54,148 nucleotides of DNA from Blattamonas nauphoetae (lineage: Eukaryota > Preaxostyla > Oxymonadida). A program made the position numbers and the translations under genes. The stretch lies in assembly GCA_033064195.1 (NCBI GenBank), contig JARBJD010000424.1, forward strand, positions 1 through 54,148, in the 5' to 3' direction. Shown here piece by piece: positions 11,101 through 20,569 of the stretch. The stretch's first letter is position 1. Each line of letters starts with the position of its first letter. Below the pieces are notes generated by a model. It ran no database searches, was not told the origin of the DNA, and saw only the letters and a program-made list of their open reading frames with translations.

Positions 11101-14100
11101 ACAGCCATACGCGAGAGGAGAGTCAGAATTGTCGAAGATCAGAAATGTCAGAGTGTGCGAGGTCGAGTCCAAATCTTCACTCAGTGTTCCAGTGATCTCC
11201 AACTTCTCTTCACTCAGCACGTTTTCAGAGATGATTTGGGAGAGTGAGAGAGTGAATGTTTTCCCTCCGACCAAAGAGACCCCAGAAATCTTCACAATCG
11301 CGGATTTCTCAGATTCTCCTCCCAACTCACAATCCACTTCCACAATCCGAGCTGGCGAGCCAGGCGTGACAAATGCCGGTGCAGACACAACTGCCACAAC
11401 TGACGAGCCAGAGCTCCTCATCGAAGAGACTGAATAGCTCGAGTCGTATCGGAGAGTGTCCGATTTGTTGTACACCTCAACGAGAAATGACCCAGATCCC
11501 AGCGACGCCGAGGGAACGGTGATCGACACAATATCTGATGAGCATTCAGTGTTCGTCACGACAAGCATGAAGTCTTCCGCTGGCATCAGAGAGGTGGTCA
11601 GCGAGAGGACGAAGAAATCTGGGTCAGACGGATCGAGTTTGCATGACAGGGAGGAAAGAGTCGGTCCAGAAGGAGTTTTGAACGACGAGGCTGAGAAAAA
11701 AATGAGTTCGTCTTCCTTCCCATCCACTTTCCGAGTCACAGAAGAGAGAGTGTATTCCGTGTTGTATTTCAACTGTCTTTCTCCCCCAATGTCAATCGAT
11801 GAGGATGTTCCAGCTGAGTCGGAAGAGAATGTCACACTGATCGAATGAGATGTTTTCAGAACCACCTCAAACGTCAACCCAGAAGGAAGATCTGTTCCTT
11901 CCACTGACAGTTCGAACGATGACGACGAGGTCGACACAGGAACAACGATCTTTGTGATTGTGGGAGCAAGAGGAATGTCCACGAAGATATTCCCATTCAC
12001 TGCAATCTTATCATCACCCGATCCAACTGATACAACTCTGTACCTTCCTCCAAAAACCACATGAGTGCTGTTCTCCTCTTCTCCAATCAACAATCTCACA
12101 AAGCATTGAGTCGATGTCACATCGAAGATCGGGCCAGACGATGACACTTGCCCAGAATCTCCCAACAGCACCACTGTCTGTCCGAGAGAGGTCAGCTGCA
12201 CACCTCGAAGTTCAACCACAGCCATGTTTCGAGCTCCGTTCAGATCACAATCCACTCCCTCAATCCGGGCTGGCTCGTCGGGTGTGGTGAATGTGATCGG
12301 ACCCTTTCGAGCGACTTCGTCTGTTGGTTCACCTCGTTTCCACATAACTTTCCTCACTTCGTATTCTGTCCACCAATCCAGCCTTCCATCCGCGTTCCAA
12401 GGGTAGAGAGGCGCGGTTCCTTTCAGAGTCGTCGAATCTTCCCATTCCAGCGTGACATTCCATTTTGTCGTTCCTTTCCACACTTCCATCCAATAGCTTC
12501 CAGTTATCAGACCCTCCCCACGAACAGTGATCTCTGTCATGTTGGGGCCGAGAAGTGTGGCTTCTGCCTTGTTCACAAATGGTGGGAGCGAGATTTTATG
12601 ACCGAGAATCGCTGCTGATCGAGGAAGATATGCCGCTTTTGGCAGCATTCCATTCGTTCCTGAAGAGACAGTCGCTTGTGCAGTCCAGGATGGAGTGGAC
12701 GAGCTTCCGAAGACAACATGGACGAGACGAGGCACGTTCGATCCATCCAGCAGGATGCCCATCGAGCCTTCGATTGTTGATTCTGTTGAGACTGTCACGA
12801 CGGCATGTGTCTCACTGAAGACGAGTGACAGAGATGTGATGGAGATGGTCGAGGAGATCTGCGGAATGAGAATGCTGTTGAAGACTGCTCCAGTCAAGAA
12901 ATAAACATTGTCGGCTCCAGAAGTGGAGTCACAGAATCTGACCGTTTGGGAGGTGATCTGGGACGATGTCATTTGCCCGAAGTAAACATCGCTCGCCTGC
13001 GGGGCTGAGGATGACGAACAGCCCCTGAACTGAAGACTGTTGAAACCAATCGGCATTTCTGTGCCATAAATCCCGAATGCCCCTCCGTGGGAAATCGATG
13101 AACACGACACGAAAGCAGAGTCGGAGATGGTGATCGGGGAGTTTTCAATATACACCGCACCGTCGAATCGAGCTTGGCATTGTTCAAAGAAACTGTTTTC
13201 GATTTTGGTTGATGATGAGCGATAAATGAGCACTGCTCCGCCATAACTACCCGCTCCTTCAGGAGCGATGCATTCTGTGAACGAGGAATCAGAAATTGAG
13301 ACTGGAAGTCTCTTGGTAGCCTGATAGGCAACACAGATTGCTCCCCCATCGTCTCCAGACCCAGTGCAACTGCATTTGTGGAAGAAGCACTGCTCGACGG
13401 TGAAAGAGGCCGATGTCTCAAAGAGGTTGATTGCGGCTCCACCGTTATAGCTCACTCCCACAGCCACTGTCATCGTGTTGAAGGTGCAGAGTGTGTACGA
13501 AACTGAAGTCACGGAGGATGCAACGCTGGTCAGACGACCGATGACACTTTGGGTGATGGTCTTGTTGGTGAACTCTTTCGCTTCGTTGGATTGTCGGATG
13601 CAGTGCGAGAAAGACGAGTTCACACAAACAACATTCCCTCCCACATTCGCGTCCAGCATTCCTGTCCCCGAGTTGTGGTTCGAGCTGTGAGTGATTGAGC
13701 AGCCGATCACTCGCTGCGACACTTCACTCCCGAACAGCTGACCAGTCGACAAGCAGCAATGCGTGGAGGTCATGTTGACGAAGGACGACGAGGAGAGACT
13801 GGTCTCCATTTCGACATCGTTCCGCAGGGCAGATAGGGACGAATCATGATCGGTCAGGCCAAATGAGAAGAGAGGGCCAGTTCCTGACGATATGGCTCCA
13901 GATTCGAAGAGAAGACCAGTCCCAAAGATCGAGATTCTTCTGTCCGCATTTGACGGGACAGAAATAACAGTTTTGTGACATTCGGTGGGTAGTGATGTCG
14001 AAGAGAGCAAAAGGCCGCTGAGAGGAGGCAGGAAGTCAGTCTTCGAGTTGTGAGTGATCGATGAGAGAACAATCTCCACTGTCGTTTTTCCGTTCGTCCA

Positions 14101-14616
14101 ATCAGACGATTCGATCATGAACGGAGATGAGAGTCCATTTGAGGTGATCGAACTGGACGAAAAGTGAACAATGGAGCTTGAAACCAAGCAGAAGCCATCG
14201 TTGTCCGAATCGCAGATCACACGAACTCCACTCGCAGAAAACGTGCTATTCCAAACATCAAACATGAAGTTCGATGTTGTTCCAGATCGCATGTTCGGTT
14301 TTCGGGAAGTTGCTGCGTCGATTCTTGTTTGGTGCTGAACTTGCGATGAAGGAAGAGATTCGGAGTGTACTTCACGGAGTGGTGGGAACATCAGCGTTGT
14401 GTCATCACCCTTCAACGAGATTTCCTCAGAGCGAATCTGGATCGTGGAGGAAATCACCAAATCATCATCGAGATGGATTTCGCGAGGTCGGAGATTTTCT
14501 TCATTGTTCTGACTTTTCTGAAACGAGTTGGCATGTGATGTGAAGATGGATGAGGCAGGTTGGGGTTGATGTTGAGCTGATATGAGGATTTGAAGAACGA
14601 CGAGGATGCTGTTCAT
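8140..14616 (-). CDS. Copy B: intact beta-helix / Ig-like receptor with pseudokinase tail
   Basis: 2,158-residue type I membrane protein. The ATG at 14616 gives a signal peptide (MNSILVVLQILISA); in-frame TGA lies just upstream. Residues ~30-580 are a parallel beta-helix-like ectodomain. About 585-1400 holds some seven modules with the boundary motif F.TP..P.RI..V.C.L, resembling Ig-like/IPT folds. About 1400-1690 is a second helical stretch beginning CGERSRACASIG. The membrane helix is ~1791-1813 (LIPLVVVVFCVFLIVVIVVC). The ~345-residue tail has a kinase C-lobe: APE motif as RWRAPEVV, SLGLILWEIETG (helix F) and DRPTLEWIVEHV. The catalytic loop reads LTRLSPLWVFLDSDD instead of HRDLKPSN, the DFG position reads FQVK, and there is no glycine loop. 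By known kinase rules it should be inactive, a pseudokinase probably acting as scaffold. No introns are needed. Confidence 0.9.
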   Translation of the reverse strand: MNSILVVLQILISAQHQPQPASSIFTSHANSFQKSQNNEENLRPREIHLDDDLVISSTIQIRSEEISLKGDDTTLMFPPLREVHSESLPSSQVQHQTRIDAATSRKPNMRSGTTSNFMFDVWNSTFSASGVRVICDSDNDGFCLVSSSIVHFSSSSITSNGLSSPFMIESSDWTNGKTTVEIVLSSITHNSKTDFLPPLSGLLLSSTSLPTECHKTVISVPSNADRRISIFGTGLLFESGAISSGTGPLFSFGLTDHDSSLSALRNDVEMETSLSSSSFVNMTSTHCCLSTGQLFGSEVSQRVIGCSITHSSNHNSGTGMLDANVGGNVVCVNSSFSHCIRQSNEAKEFTNKTITQSVIGRLTSVASSVTSVSYTLCTFNTMTVAVGVSYNGGAAINLFETSASFTVEQCFFHKCSCTGSGDDGGAICVAYQATKRLPVSISDSSFTECIAPEGAGSYGGAVLIYRSSSTKIENSFFEQCQARFDGAVYIENSPITISDSAFVSCSSISHGGAFGIYGTEMPIGFNSLQFRGCSSSSAPQASDVYFGQMTSSQITSQTVRFCDSTSGADNVYFLTGAVFNSILIPQISSTISITSLSLVFSETHAVVTVSTESTIEGSMGILLDGSNVPRLVHVVFGSSSTPSWTAQATVSSGTNGMLPKAAYLPRSAAILGHKISLPPFVNKAEATLLGPNMTEITVRGEGLITGSYWMEVWKGTTKWNVTLEWEDSTTLKGTAPLYPWNADGRLDWWTEYEVRKVMWKRGEPTDEVARKGPITFTTPDEPARIEGVDCDLNGARNMAVVELRGVQLTSLGQTVVLLGDSGQVSSSGPIFDVTSTQCFVRLLIGEEENSTHVVFGGRYRVVSVGSGDDKIAVNGNIFVDIPLAPTITKIVVPVSTSSSSFELSVEGTDLPSGLTFEVVLKTSHSISVTFSSDSAGTSSSIDIGGERQLKYNTEYTLSSVTRKVDGKEDELIFFSASSFKTPSGPTLSSLSCKLDPSDPDFFVLSLTTSLMPAEDFMLVVTNTECSSDIVSITVPSASLGSGSFLVEVYNKSDTLRYDSSYSVSSMRSSGSSVVAVVSAPAFVTPGSPARIVEVDCELGGESEKSAIVKISGVSLVGGKTFTLSLSQIISENVLSEEKLEITGTLSEDLDSTSHTLTFLIFDNSDSPLAYGCSYRVTRFNVPGMPSKVNENVNFTVPDEPPRIVSIESKKLNTNRTKMEIVMIGRALKAGLGKVGLLSEVGIIDTVNEVIVVNDTHCTADILAGEEEGMDTVKFGEEYTLIRSASSANGFHVEPISVTVPCPPKVTKMDFSFSNSLNTTCRVSLFGSDLVVGSLIRVTLNSSLSFSASMTSKTEGLSEELRIGWSDSLQFDTKYTISSMTALDEEGASLFGDEVSDTTGLSPTELFIFSDSGSSSDGSVFCGERSRACASIGVGWRIVEGVGIGRVSFGIIDSSSLWSGIVVDCGMRIVVTNGSEAEPTLRIPSSSSSSSSSSSTWSNDDNTALIVVHESFFEIRHVNVVIDSQPSSFCLVYSTDSTVVLKDASLHGTAQLSSSSDEDVCTWTTGVLILENCRTTIQSTPLTQLSQGALYMKNGSLTLISPTFWNNSPNNPSFPSLRRNIHCSEGGTIEIEGAMNGDGSKDHPSAWLSSDDCTITGEEGIARAPFFVPSLNTDQTSVKQTSDKIVISLVGTLLIPCGLGVEIREWDEKAKEYGKSAIAYLTELNSTALTETGGTVELVVSDWKKELDWSLEWRGRVCFGKNETTLNEFVVKVSSATAKKAEALETVRKTLPWLIPLVVVVFCVFLIVVIVVCCRMHRKKNEAKSATILREELDEHEADEKDESMGIERMDGVNGEQIVAIRAKNTDDVIHPNMPTTIGTWQLGRSVDMRGGQPNGDEPQLIELREAVRCDGMTTEVVSVTTNDTLFNRLHRQPERPLDKPRLVQMLTRGLAQLARQNPHMPLLTRLSPLWVFLDSDDTPLFQVKEVAKEAEPKVEASAEFFRESYLASLSNHTLSSDDHGQDGSMNKNSLITDSALPSKLVKHDEGARWRAPEVVEKKGDVNESKAAVFSLGLILWEIETGCVPFAEQDGVNAQRQVGSGTLPGMETWTEEWKVSLIRKCLDLSPLDRPTLEWIVEHVNSELGDGKGGTGQEPHGMES

Positions 14617-14975
14617 TGACACGTTCCCAACTTTTCAGTATCCAGCAGCCCATTTTCAATTTCTTCGTATGCAACTGTGTGAATACTGAATGTTCTTTCA
14701 GGGATCCTTTCTTCGCTTCTGTGTCCAGGAACGAAATTTTTCAGGACATGAACCAGGAGATGGCGAAATCCGATGAATTCTGACGATATTCAAAACTCAA
14801 TCGAAAGAATGGTGTGCGAACGTTGATTGGAACCCACATGAACGATGTTGCGTGGAGGAAATGTGTGAGTTAGAGGTAGACCAATGTTCTCGCGACCAGC
14901 ATCCGGAATTCTCTAACCAGAGCAGAAAATATTGTCAAGTCTCATTCAAGCTCAGAGAAATTACTTGGGAAAGCA
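14617..14975 (-). other. 5' flank of copy B shared with copy A
   Basis: The flank matches copy A's flank over about 350 bases and copy C's over about 210 bases. It carries the same exon-like remnant (RLSFEYRQNSSDF...), here with an internal stop. Presumably it also contains the promoter, but I cannot identify core elements. Confidence 0.6.
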
Positions 14976-15968
14976 CCAACAGAACCAATGATGAGGAGTT
15001 CAAAGAAATATTGGAATCGAGTGATCAAACGACAATCGATATGTCCCAATAATTTTGAAAAGAGCCAAAACACTATGGATGGTTTCACTTTTTTTATTTT
15101 TCTCCAAATTCTTAAAATCACTCAAATATGATGGAAAAGGGGTTTGTTTCGAAATTGAGCTTCGATCGTGACGAGAAACGACACTTTTTTGAAACGCCAA
15201 TTGAACACATTTATTGTTTCAAAAACAGATGAGAGAAGATCATGAGGTGAGACAATGTGAAAAAAGAAGGTTCTACAATGGAGAGTACGGATAAGATGTA
15301 TTGTGAAGAAATAGAGGCAAAATACTCAATAGTCTCGAAAATGCTCTATTGCACTTGAATTATCAGTTGAAATTAGATTTCTGCATGAACCCAGGAGTAC
15401 AAGTATTTTTTCTTGAATTGGACACATGTTTGCACCCATCTGGCAAGATCATCATCGATCGTGTCCTAAACACTCCTTTCCTTTGTCTATCTGAAATTAT
15501 GAGAGATAATTGAGAACAAACAGGTTTTATATGTCTGTTTGACACTGGTGAAGAGACATTGGGACATCATTATCTTAATCTCCAAGAGTAACCGTCATGG
15601 AAAAAGAGAATCCGCTTTCAGGTGCTACGAGTTTCAAAGAAAGTGAAAAGAGCACACCCGATCTTCACACATGTGACTTGATGTACATCGATCTGAGTGG
15701 AACGCAGTTTATCAAAGGTGGAGCAGTGAGGTCACAATGAAGGTTGGAGAGTCAGTGCTTGAAAAGAGGATGTGTAGAAACGAAGTTTTGAGAGAAGATA
15801 TCCGTGGAGATTGAGGACTTTAATCTGTTCCTGGAACAAGAATAGACAGAATTTGATAGAAAGACCAGTGAAACGGATGGATTCTTTCAAAATTATTGGG
15901 ACATATCTTTTTGTCTCATTCCTCATTCGAACCTCTTGTTGCAATGTTTCTGCCACCGACATCAGCCT
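14976..15968. other. Intergenic, nothing recognised
   Basis: AT-rich, many stops in all frames. No protein, RNA or repeat could be supported. Confidence 0.6.
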
Positions 15969-16178
15969 CTAGGGCCCACGAAATGTGAAATTGACTTCGC
16001 TTCCCGCAAATGTGATGTCATCATTTGAGTCATCATGAACAACGCGCAGCTCCATCACAGTTTCTGGCGTGGCTTTGAATCTTCTCACCCGAAGTGCCTC
16101 GAATCGTTTGTGTTTGTGGTCCCCGACGACCATACTCTCTTTCGGCATCGATGATTGTGATGACAATGTTCTCTTCAA
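15969..16178 (-). pseudogene. Possible fragment of a surface-protein Ig-like module
   Basis: A 69-codon open frame ends RVRRFKATPE...SEVNFTFRG. This resembles the module junction of copies B and C, where RVTRFNVPG...ENVNFTVPDE occurs. The match is short and has no signal peptide or further modules, so at best it is a relic. Confidence 0.3.
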
Positions 16179-16823
16179 ACACTCTCAATCATGAAATATA
16201 TTGACAGGAACAGGGTGATACCCAAAAGATTTCTTTCAGAACACACACTGGCAAAACCCGATAAAAAGTGTGGAAGAAATCGAAGTGACCATATTCGCTA
16301 TCATTTTAGGGAGAATAGTAGAGCCTTCATTTCATCAGCGAGGCACTTAAACAAGGACCAGTCTTTTTTTGAGTTGTAATTGGAACAATGTTGATCGGTG
16401 TGGTCGTTGAATTGAGAAAGAAGTGTGATCAAACCATCGTCTTTTTAAAGTTTCTAAAGCAACTCAAGAAAACTTGGAGGTTTTCTTTTTTCGTTCATAT
16501 TCATCCCATACCAACACGATTTCTCACCGTTCAACAGACTCTGAAACAATCCCATGCATGAGAATTACAACTCACGAACGGACTCGAAACTAATCAAGAA
16601 GCAACAGTCACTCTCACAACTGTCAGCGTTGCCACTTCTCGCATATCGCATCATACCAGATTTCGATGCATCATCGACCCGTCCAACACCACAGAGGAGC
16701 CTGACACAATTGTCAGTCTTTGTTGCGGGATATGTTGAGCGAAATGAAACGATTGATTGGGCTGTGTGCTTTTGTTTCATTCACATTTTATATGTTGGCT
16801 CTTTTCGCGTTTTAGATCTTTCA
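16179..16823. other. Likely upstream exon and leader region of the helical-repeat gene
   Basis: The sequence before 16,824 ends in a pyrimidine-rich stretch and TTTCAG, a good 3' splice site, so the true start codon of the next gene may lie here. A 121-codon open frame from 16,554 overlaps that boundary, but I cannot choose the exon with confidence. Confidence 0.35.
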
Positions 16824-19800
16824 GGAATGGTTTGTGGAAGGCGTGATCGGATTGGATTCTCGACTGAACTTGCAGTCTTTTCGGATCCCTCTCGTCGACG
16901 ACGATGTGATAATCGATGAAGCTGGGACAATTCGCATCAGTTTGTGTTCATTATTGTTCTGTATTCATCGCTTGTCGATCACTTCAGAATCATCTCCGAT
17001 TTCTCCACATTCCTCGTCCCCCTCTCTCCGTACATCCTTTTCGGATGATCTCCGAGTACTCTCAAGCTGTTTTCATGATCTTGTGCTGGATCTTACGCAT
17101 TCATCTCTCCTCATTCCCTCATTCAGCGAACGCCTTTACGATTTCTTAACACATTTTTATCTGTCTCTTGTCGACACATTCATTCAATCTAAGGACATGG
17201 TTTTGAATATTCACCAGGATGATTTGTTAACTCTCGTGCAAAAGATCATCCCAAATGACATAGCCCCATCGTGGAGCATGGACGACTTTCTCGATAAGAA
17301 ATGGGTGATCTTTCAAAGTTTGTTGGCTGATGTCACCAATCCCTTCACTGTGTTGAATGAAACAGCATGCTTTGGCGACAATGGAAGGATTCCACCAACT
17401 TGGTGTCAATCTGTTCAAAAAGCTCTGATCGAAGGCGAGACACATCAGAAAATGAAGGATGTCAAGAATCACATGAAGTTCGTGCAGATTCTTGGGATGT
17501 ACGCCAGTGGTGCATCCCAGGATGCGGTTTGTGATCCCGTTTCCATCATCTTGTTCCCTATCCAGAGTGACATTTCATTTCTCCAAGCCCCATGTTTTAG
17601 AGACACGTTGGTTCGACTCCAAACGAAGTTTCAGGATCGAGCAAATTCATCGAGTCGCCATCCTCATCCCGTCGCAGTGATGGAAGAAGAATCACCTTCA
17701 ATCGGCTTTTCAACTCACTCCCCTCAACTGTTCAAACAGCGCCCTGCTGGACAGAGCATTGGCACACAAGGCGTCGCTTCGGAGGGTGACTCGTACCATC
17801 CATCCACTTGCACGCCACTCAGTTCGGAAGAATCGCAGTCCGATTCCGTCGATTCACATCAAAACTCCACTGCTCAAATGTCACTCCAGACGCGTCTTCC
17901 TTCGTCTGGAAGCTCTGATTCCATCTCGATTGAATTATCGAGTCAGGAGACGCTGCTGTGGGATGATAGACTTCCTCGCAACGACTACGAAGAAGCGATG
18001 TCTGTGCTGGAGATTCTCCATCACATTCAATCAGCCGCTCCACAACTCGACAACCCCACACCTCCTGACATATTCATGTTCGATCCCCCTCGTCTGGAAG
18101 GCAACGAAATTGATCTTCATGAACGGTTCTCAGTCGCCATTTTTGACCAAGACGTCCAGAGCCTGCTCGCCTCTCTCGAACGATGTCGATCTGTCTGCAA
18201 AACTGTCTCTCCAACAGAATGCATCGACGACCTTCCTCTTTTTGTGGACATGCTCATCATGTTCTTGAACTCCCACACAGATCTGATCACGCAAAGTGCG
18301 TCACGTTTTCTCTTCTTTCTTTTCGACTTTATCGATTTCGACGTCTTCATTAATGAACACTGGCACACACTCAAAACCGCTTTCAAAGATGGAAATGAGG
18401 CTTCCAGATTTGTTCTGCTCCGCACCATTGTTCTGCTCTTCAAAAACATTGTACGCTATCGTAGTCAGGTTGCATCTCTGCTTGACGAGTTCGATTGGGC
18501 GGGGTTGATTGCTTCAGATCTCGAAGACGAAGGCTTATTCGTTCAGACAGTTCTCGTGCTGAATTACATCTTCATGTATCACGCAGGCGGCCTTTCCAGT
18601 AAATGTCAAGTCGCCAGTCTCTATCGTTCGTTTGAAGAGATCCAAAATGCAACAGCGAGGATTATGCCAATCTTGCAGAGGGAATTCCAAGAGCATGAAT
18701 ATCGCCCTGATGATCCCCTCATCACGTATTGTCTCATTCAATCTTTCCACCTTTGTCTCCAACTCCCACAGGATCTCGTTGATTTCGTCAGTGCTTTTCC
18801 TCATCTTCTCGATTCGTCAACTCCTACTCCCGTCCATCCATCTCTTGTCCTCAGCCACACATCAATGACAGTCAACAGACTGAAACAACAAGCCGTCATC
18901 GCTCAACTCATCTTCGAGAGAACTCTTCGTTCCAAACCAAGCTTATTCTTTAGCGAAGGGAGTCCGAGAACCATACATCAATTCCGCACACATGCCCTAA
19001 CTCCACTCGTTGGTCTTCACTCCCTCTTCATTCGAGGAGCCCACATCAAACCGATGGAATTCGATGCTCATGACTTCCTTGAGACTGTCCCTCACTTTTC
19101 TGATGGGCCTGATGTATGGTACTGGGATCAGTTTCGACTGTACTCGTTCTTTCCTCCTCCACTCGTCCTTCAGGTCTTCTCTAGATCTCTTGTCCACTCA
19201 CCGTCCATCGTGCTGTCTGAATCTCAATTGTTCCGTATCTTCATCCCTTTACTCAGAGCCTGTGCACCTTTCGGAGAGTGTTGCTCTTTCTCCTCGCTCG
19301 CCGCGTATCTCATCCGTCCAGGCCCAATCGGTGGACTCGGACAAGACGGGCCTCATCAAGCGCTCACAATTTTGCACACAATCCTCAGTCTTCATTGGTT
19401 CAGCTTGCCTCTTTCATTCGATTCACCGTTCCTCCTCCATCCGCACCTTCACACTGTCTGGCTCGAAACCGAGGACACTATCAACCCATGGGACAAACCG
19501 CCTGATTGGGAGAAGTTTCTCTCATCTTTGATCATCGAAACTTTCTCGTCAAGCAGAGACCTTGATAATGAGAGCCTGATGCTTGCCATTGCGATTGGCA
19601 AGTTCTACCCGATTCTCAGAAGACATTGTGTGCCTTCACATTTTTCAGTTTCATCCGTTCAGCCGCTTCTGTTTTCTCTCGCTGTGGATTAACGAGGCAT
19701 CTCTTCAGATTCTTGTTGTTTGTCTCTTTCTTCTTTCATCTCTCCAGATCGCCAATACCTGTCACTGTGTCACTCGCACTCGCATTTCTGACGAGAGTTG

Positions 19801-20000
19801 TGATGGAGAGCGATGTCCGATGGAAGATGGAAATGCTTCGGTTGGGAGTGATTGATTGTGTTGTGATGGCCATCTTGCGTTCGTCGTTTTTGGAGGACTA
19901 CGAACATGGAGTCACGCTGATCGGCGATCTTCTCCGAACTGTTCGTCACGATGCACAGGAAAGCCGAATGACCCAAATCAATCTCGGAGACATCGTCTGA
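16824..20000 (+). CDS. Large helical (ARM/HEAT-like) protein of unknown function
   Basis: Open from about 16,824 to 19,692 (just over 950 codons), then continuing in another frame to the TGA at 19,998-20,000. The protein is rich in Leu, Phe and Ser with many amphipathic helices (LDLTHSSLLIPSFSERLYDF, LLRTIVLLFKNIVRYRS), no signal peptide and no membrane segment; an ARM/HEAT-like solenoid is likely. The 5' end is probably a splice acceptor (TTTCAG at 16,818-16,823) rather than a start codon; the first in-frame codons read EWFVEGVIG. The frame change at 19,628-19,650 fits either a very short intron ending TTTTTCAG at 19,648 or an indel. The downstream frame keeps the same style (LRLGVIDCVVMAILRSSFLE). 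I do not recognise the family. Codon use is like the neighbouring host genes. Confidence 0.7.
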
Positions 20001-20424
20001 ACCCTCAACTTCGCCGCTTCTCAAATTCGGAGAGAGCTTTCACAAGAATTAAATCTCTTGTTTTCACTGACGATTCATATCAATCAAGGAATGCATGTTC
20101 ATCTGTGAAGAGACGACATCGATGGCGAGAGATATCATTTCGAAGAATGAAAGACAGCGCAGCGAACGAAACAATCACTCGTTTCCCATTTCTCTGTCGT
20201 TTTCATCTGAGTGGAGGATGTCATTTTGTGGAAATCGTTGAGATCAAAGGGCAATACAGAGATGAAAACAGGTCGAAGAATTCCATCTGTGGGAATGGAC
20301 GACAATCCTTTTCAACTCCTGATTAGGAACGATAATGAGAAATCAGAGTGTTTGACTGGATTTCACTTCCGGATACTATCAAATGATTTGATGGAAATGC
20401 TTTTGTTGGCTAGATCAAACATCA
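20001..20424. other. Intergenic before the hAT insertion
   Basis: A 120-codon frame starting at 20,211 runs to the hAT insertion point. If the transposon and one copy of its target duplication are removed, it continues across the site and stops in ...NNLRKVHERFCCCFPK. I do not recognise it and do not call it a gene. Confidence 0.4.
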
Positions 20425-20432
20425 CACCGAAT
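20425..20432. repeat. Target site duplication, left copy, of hAT-1
   Basis: CACCGAAT, repeated exactly at 24,894-24,901. Eight bases is the hAT hallmark. Confidence 0.95.
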
Positions 20433-20569
20433 CAGGGTTGTCGGAATGACTTAGTTGTAAGTAAAATGACTTACTTTTTATGTTTTTTCTGTGACTTAAG
20501 ACTAAGTCGTAAAAAATCAAAAGTAAGTAAATCGTCCCTTTTTTCTCAAGTTGTGGTCTTGATCAAGAA

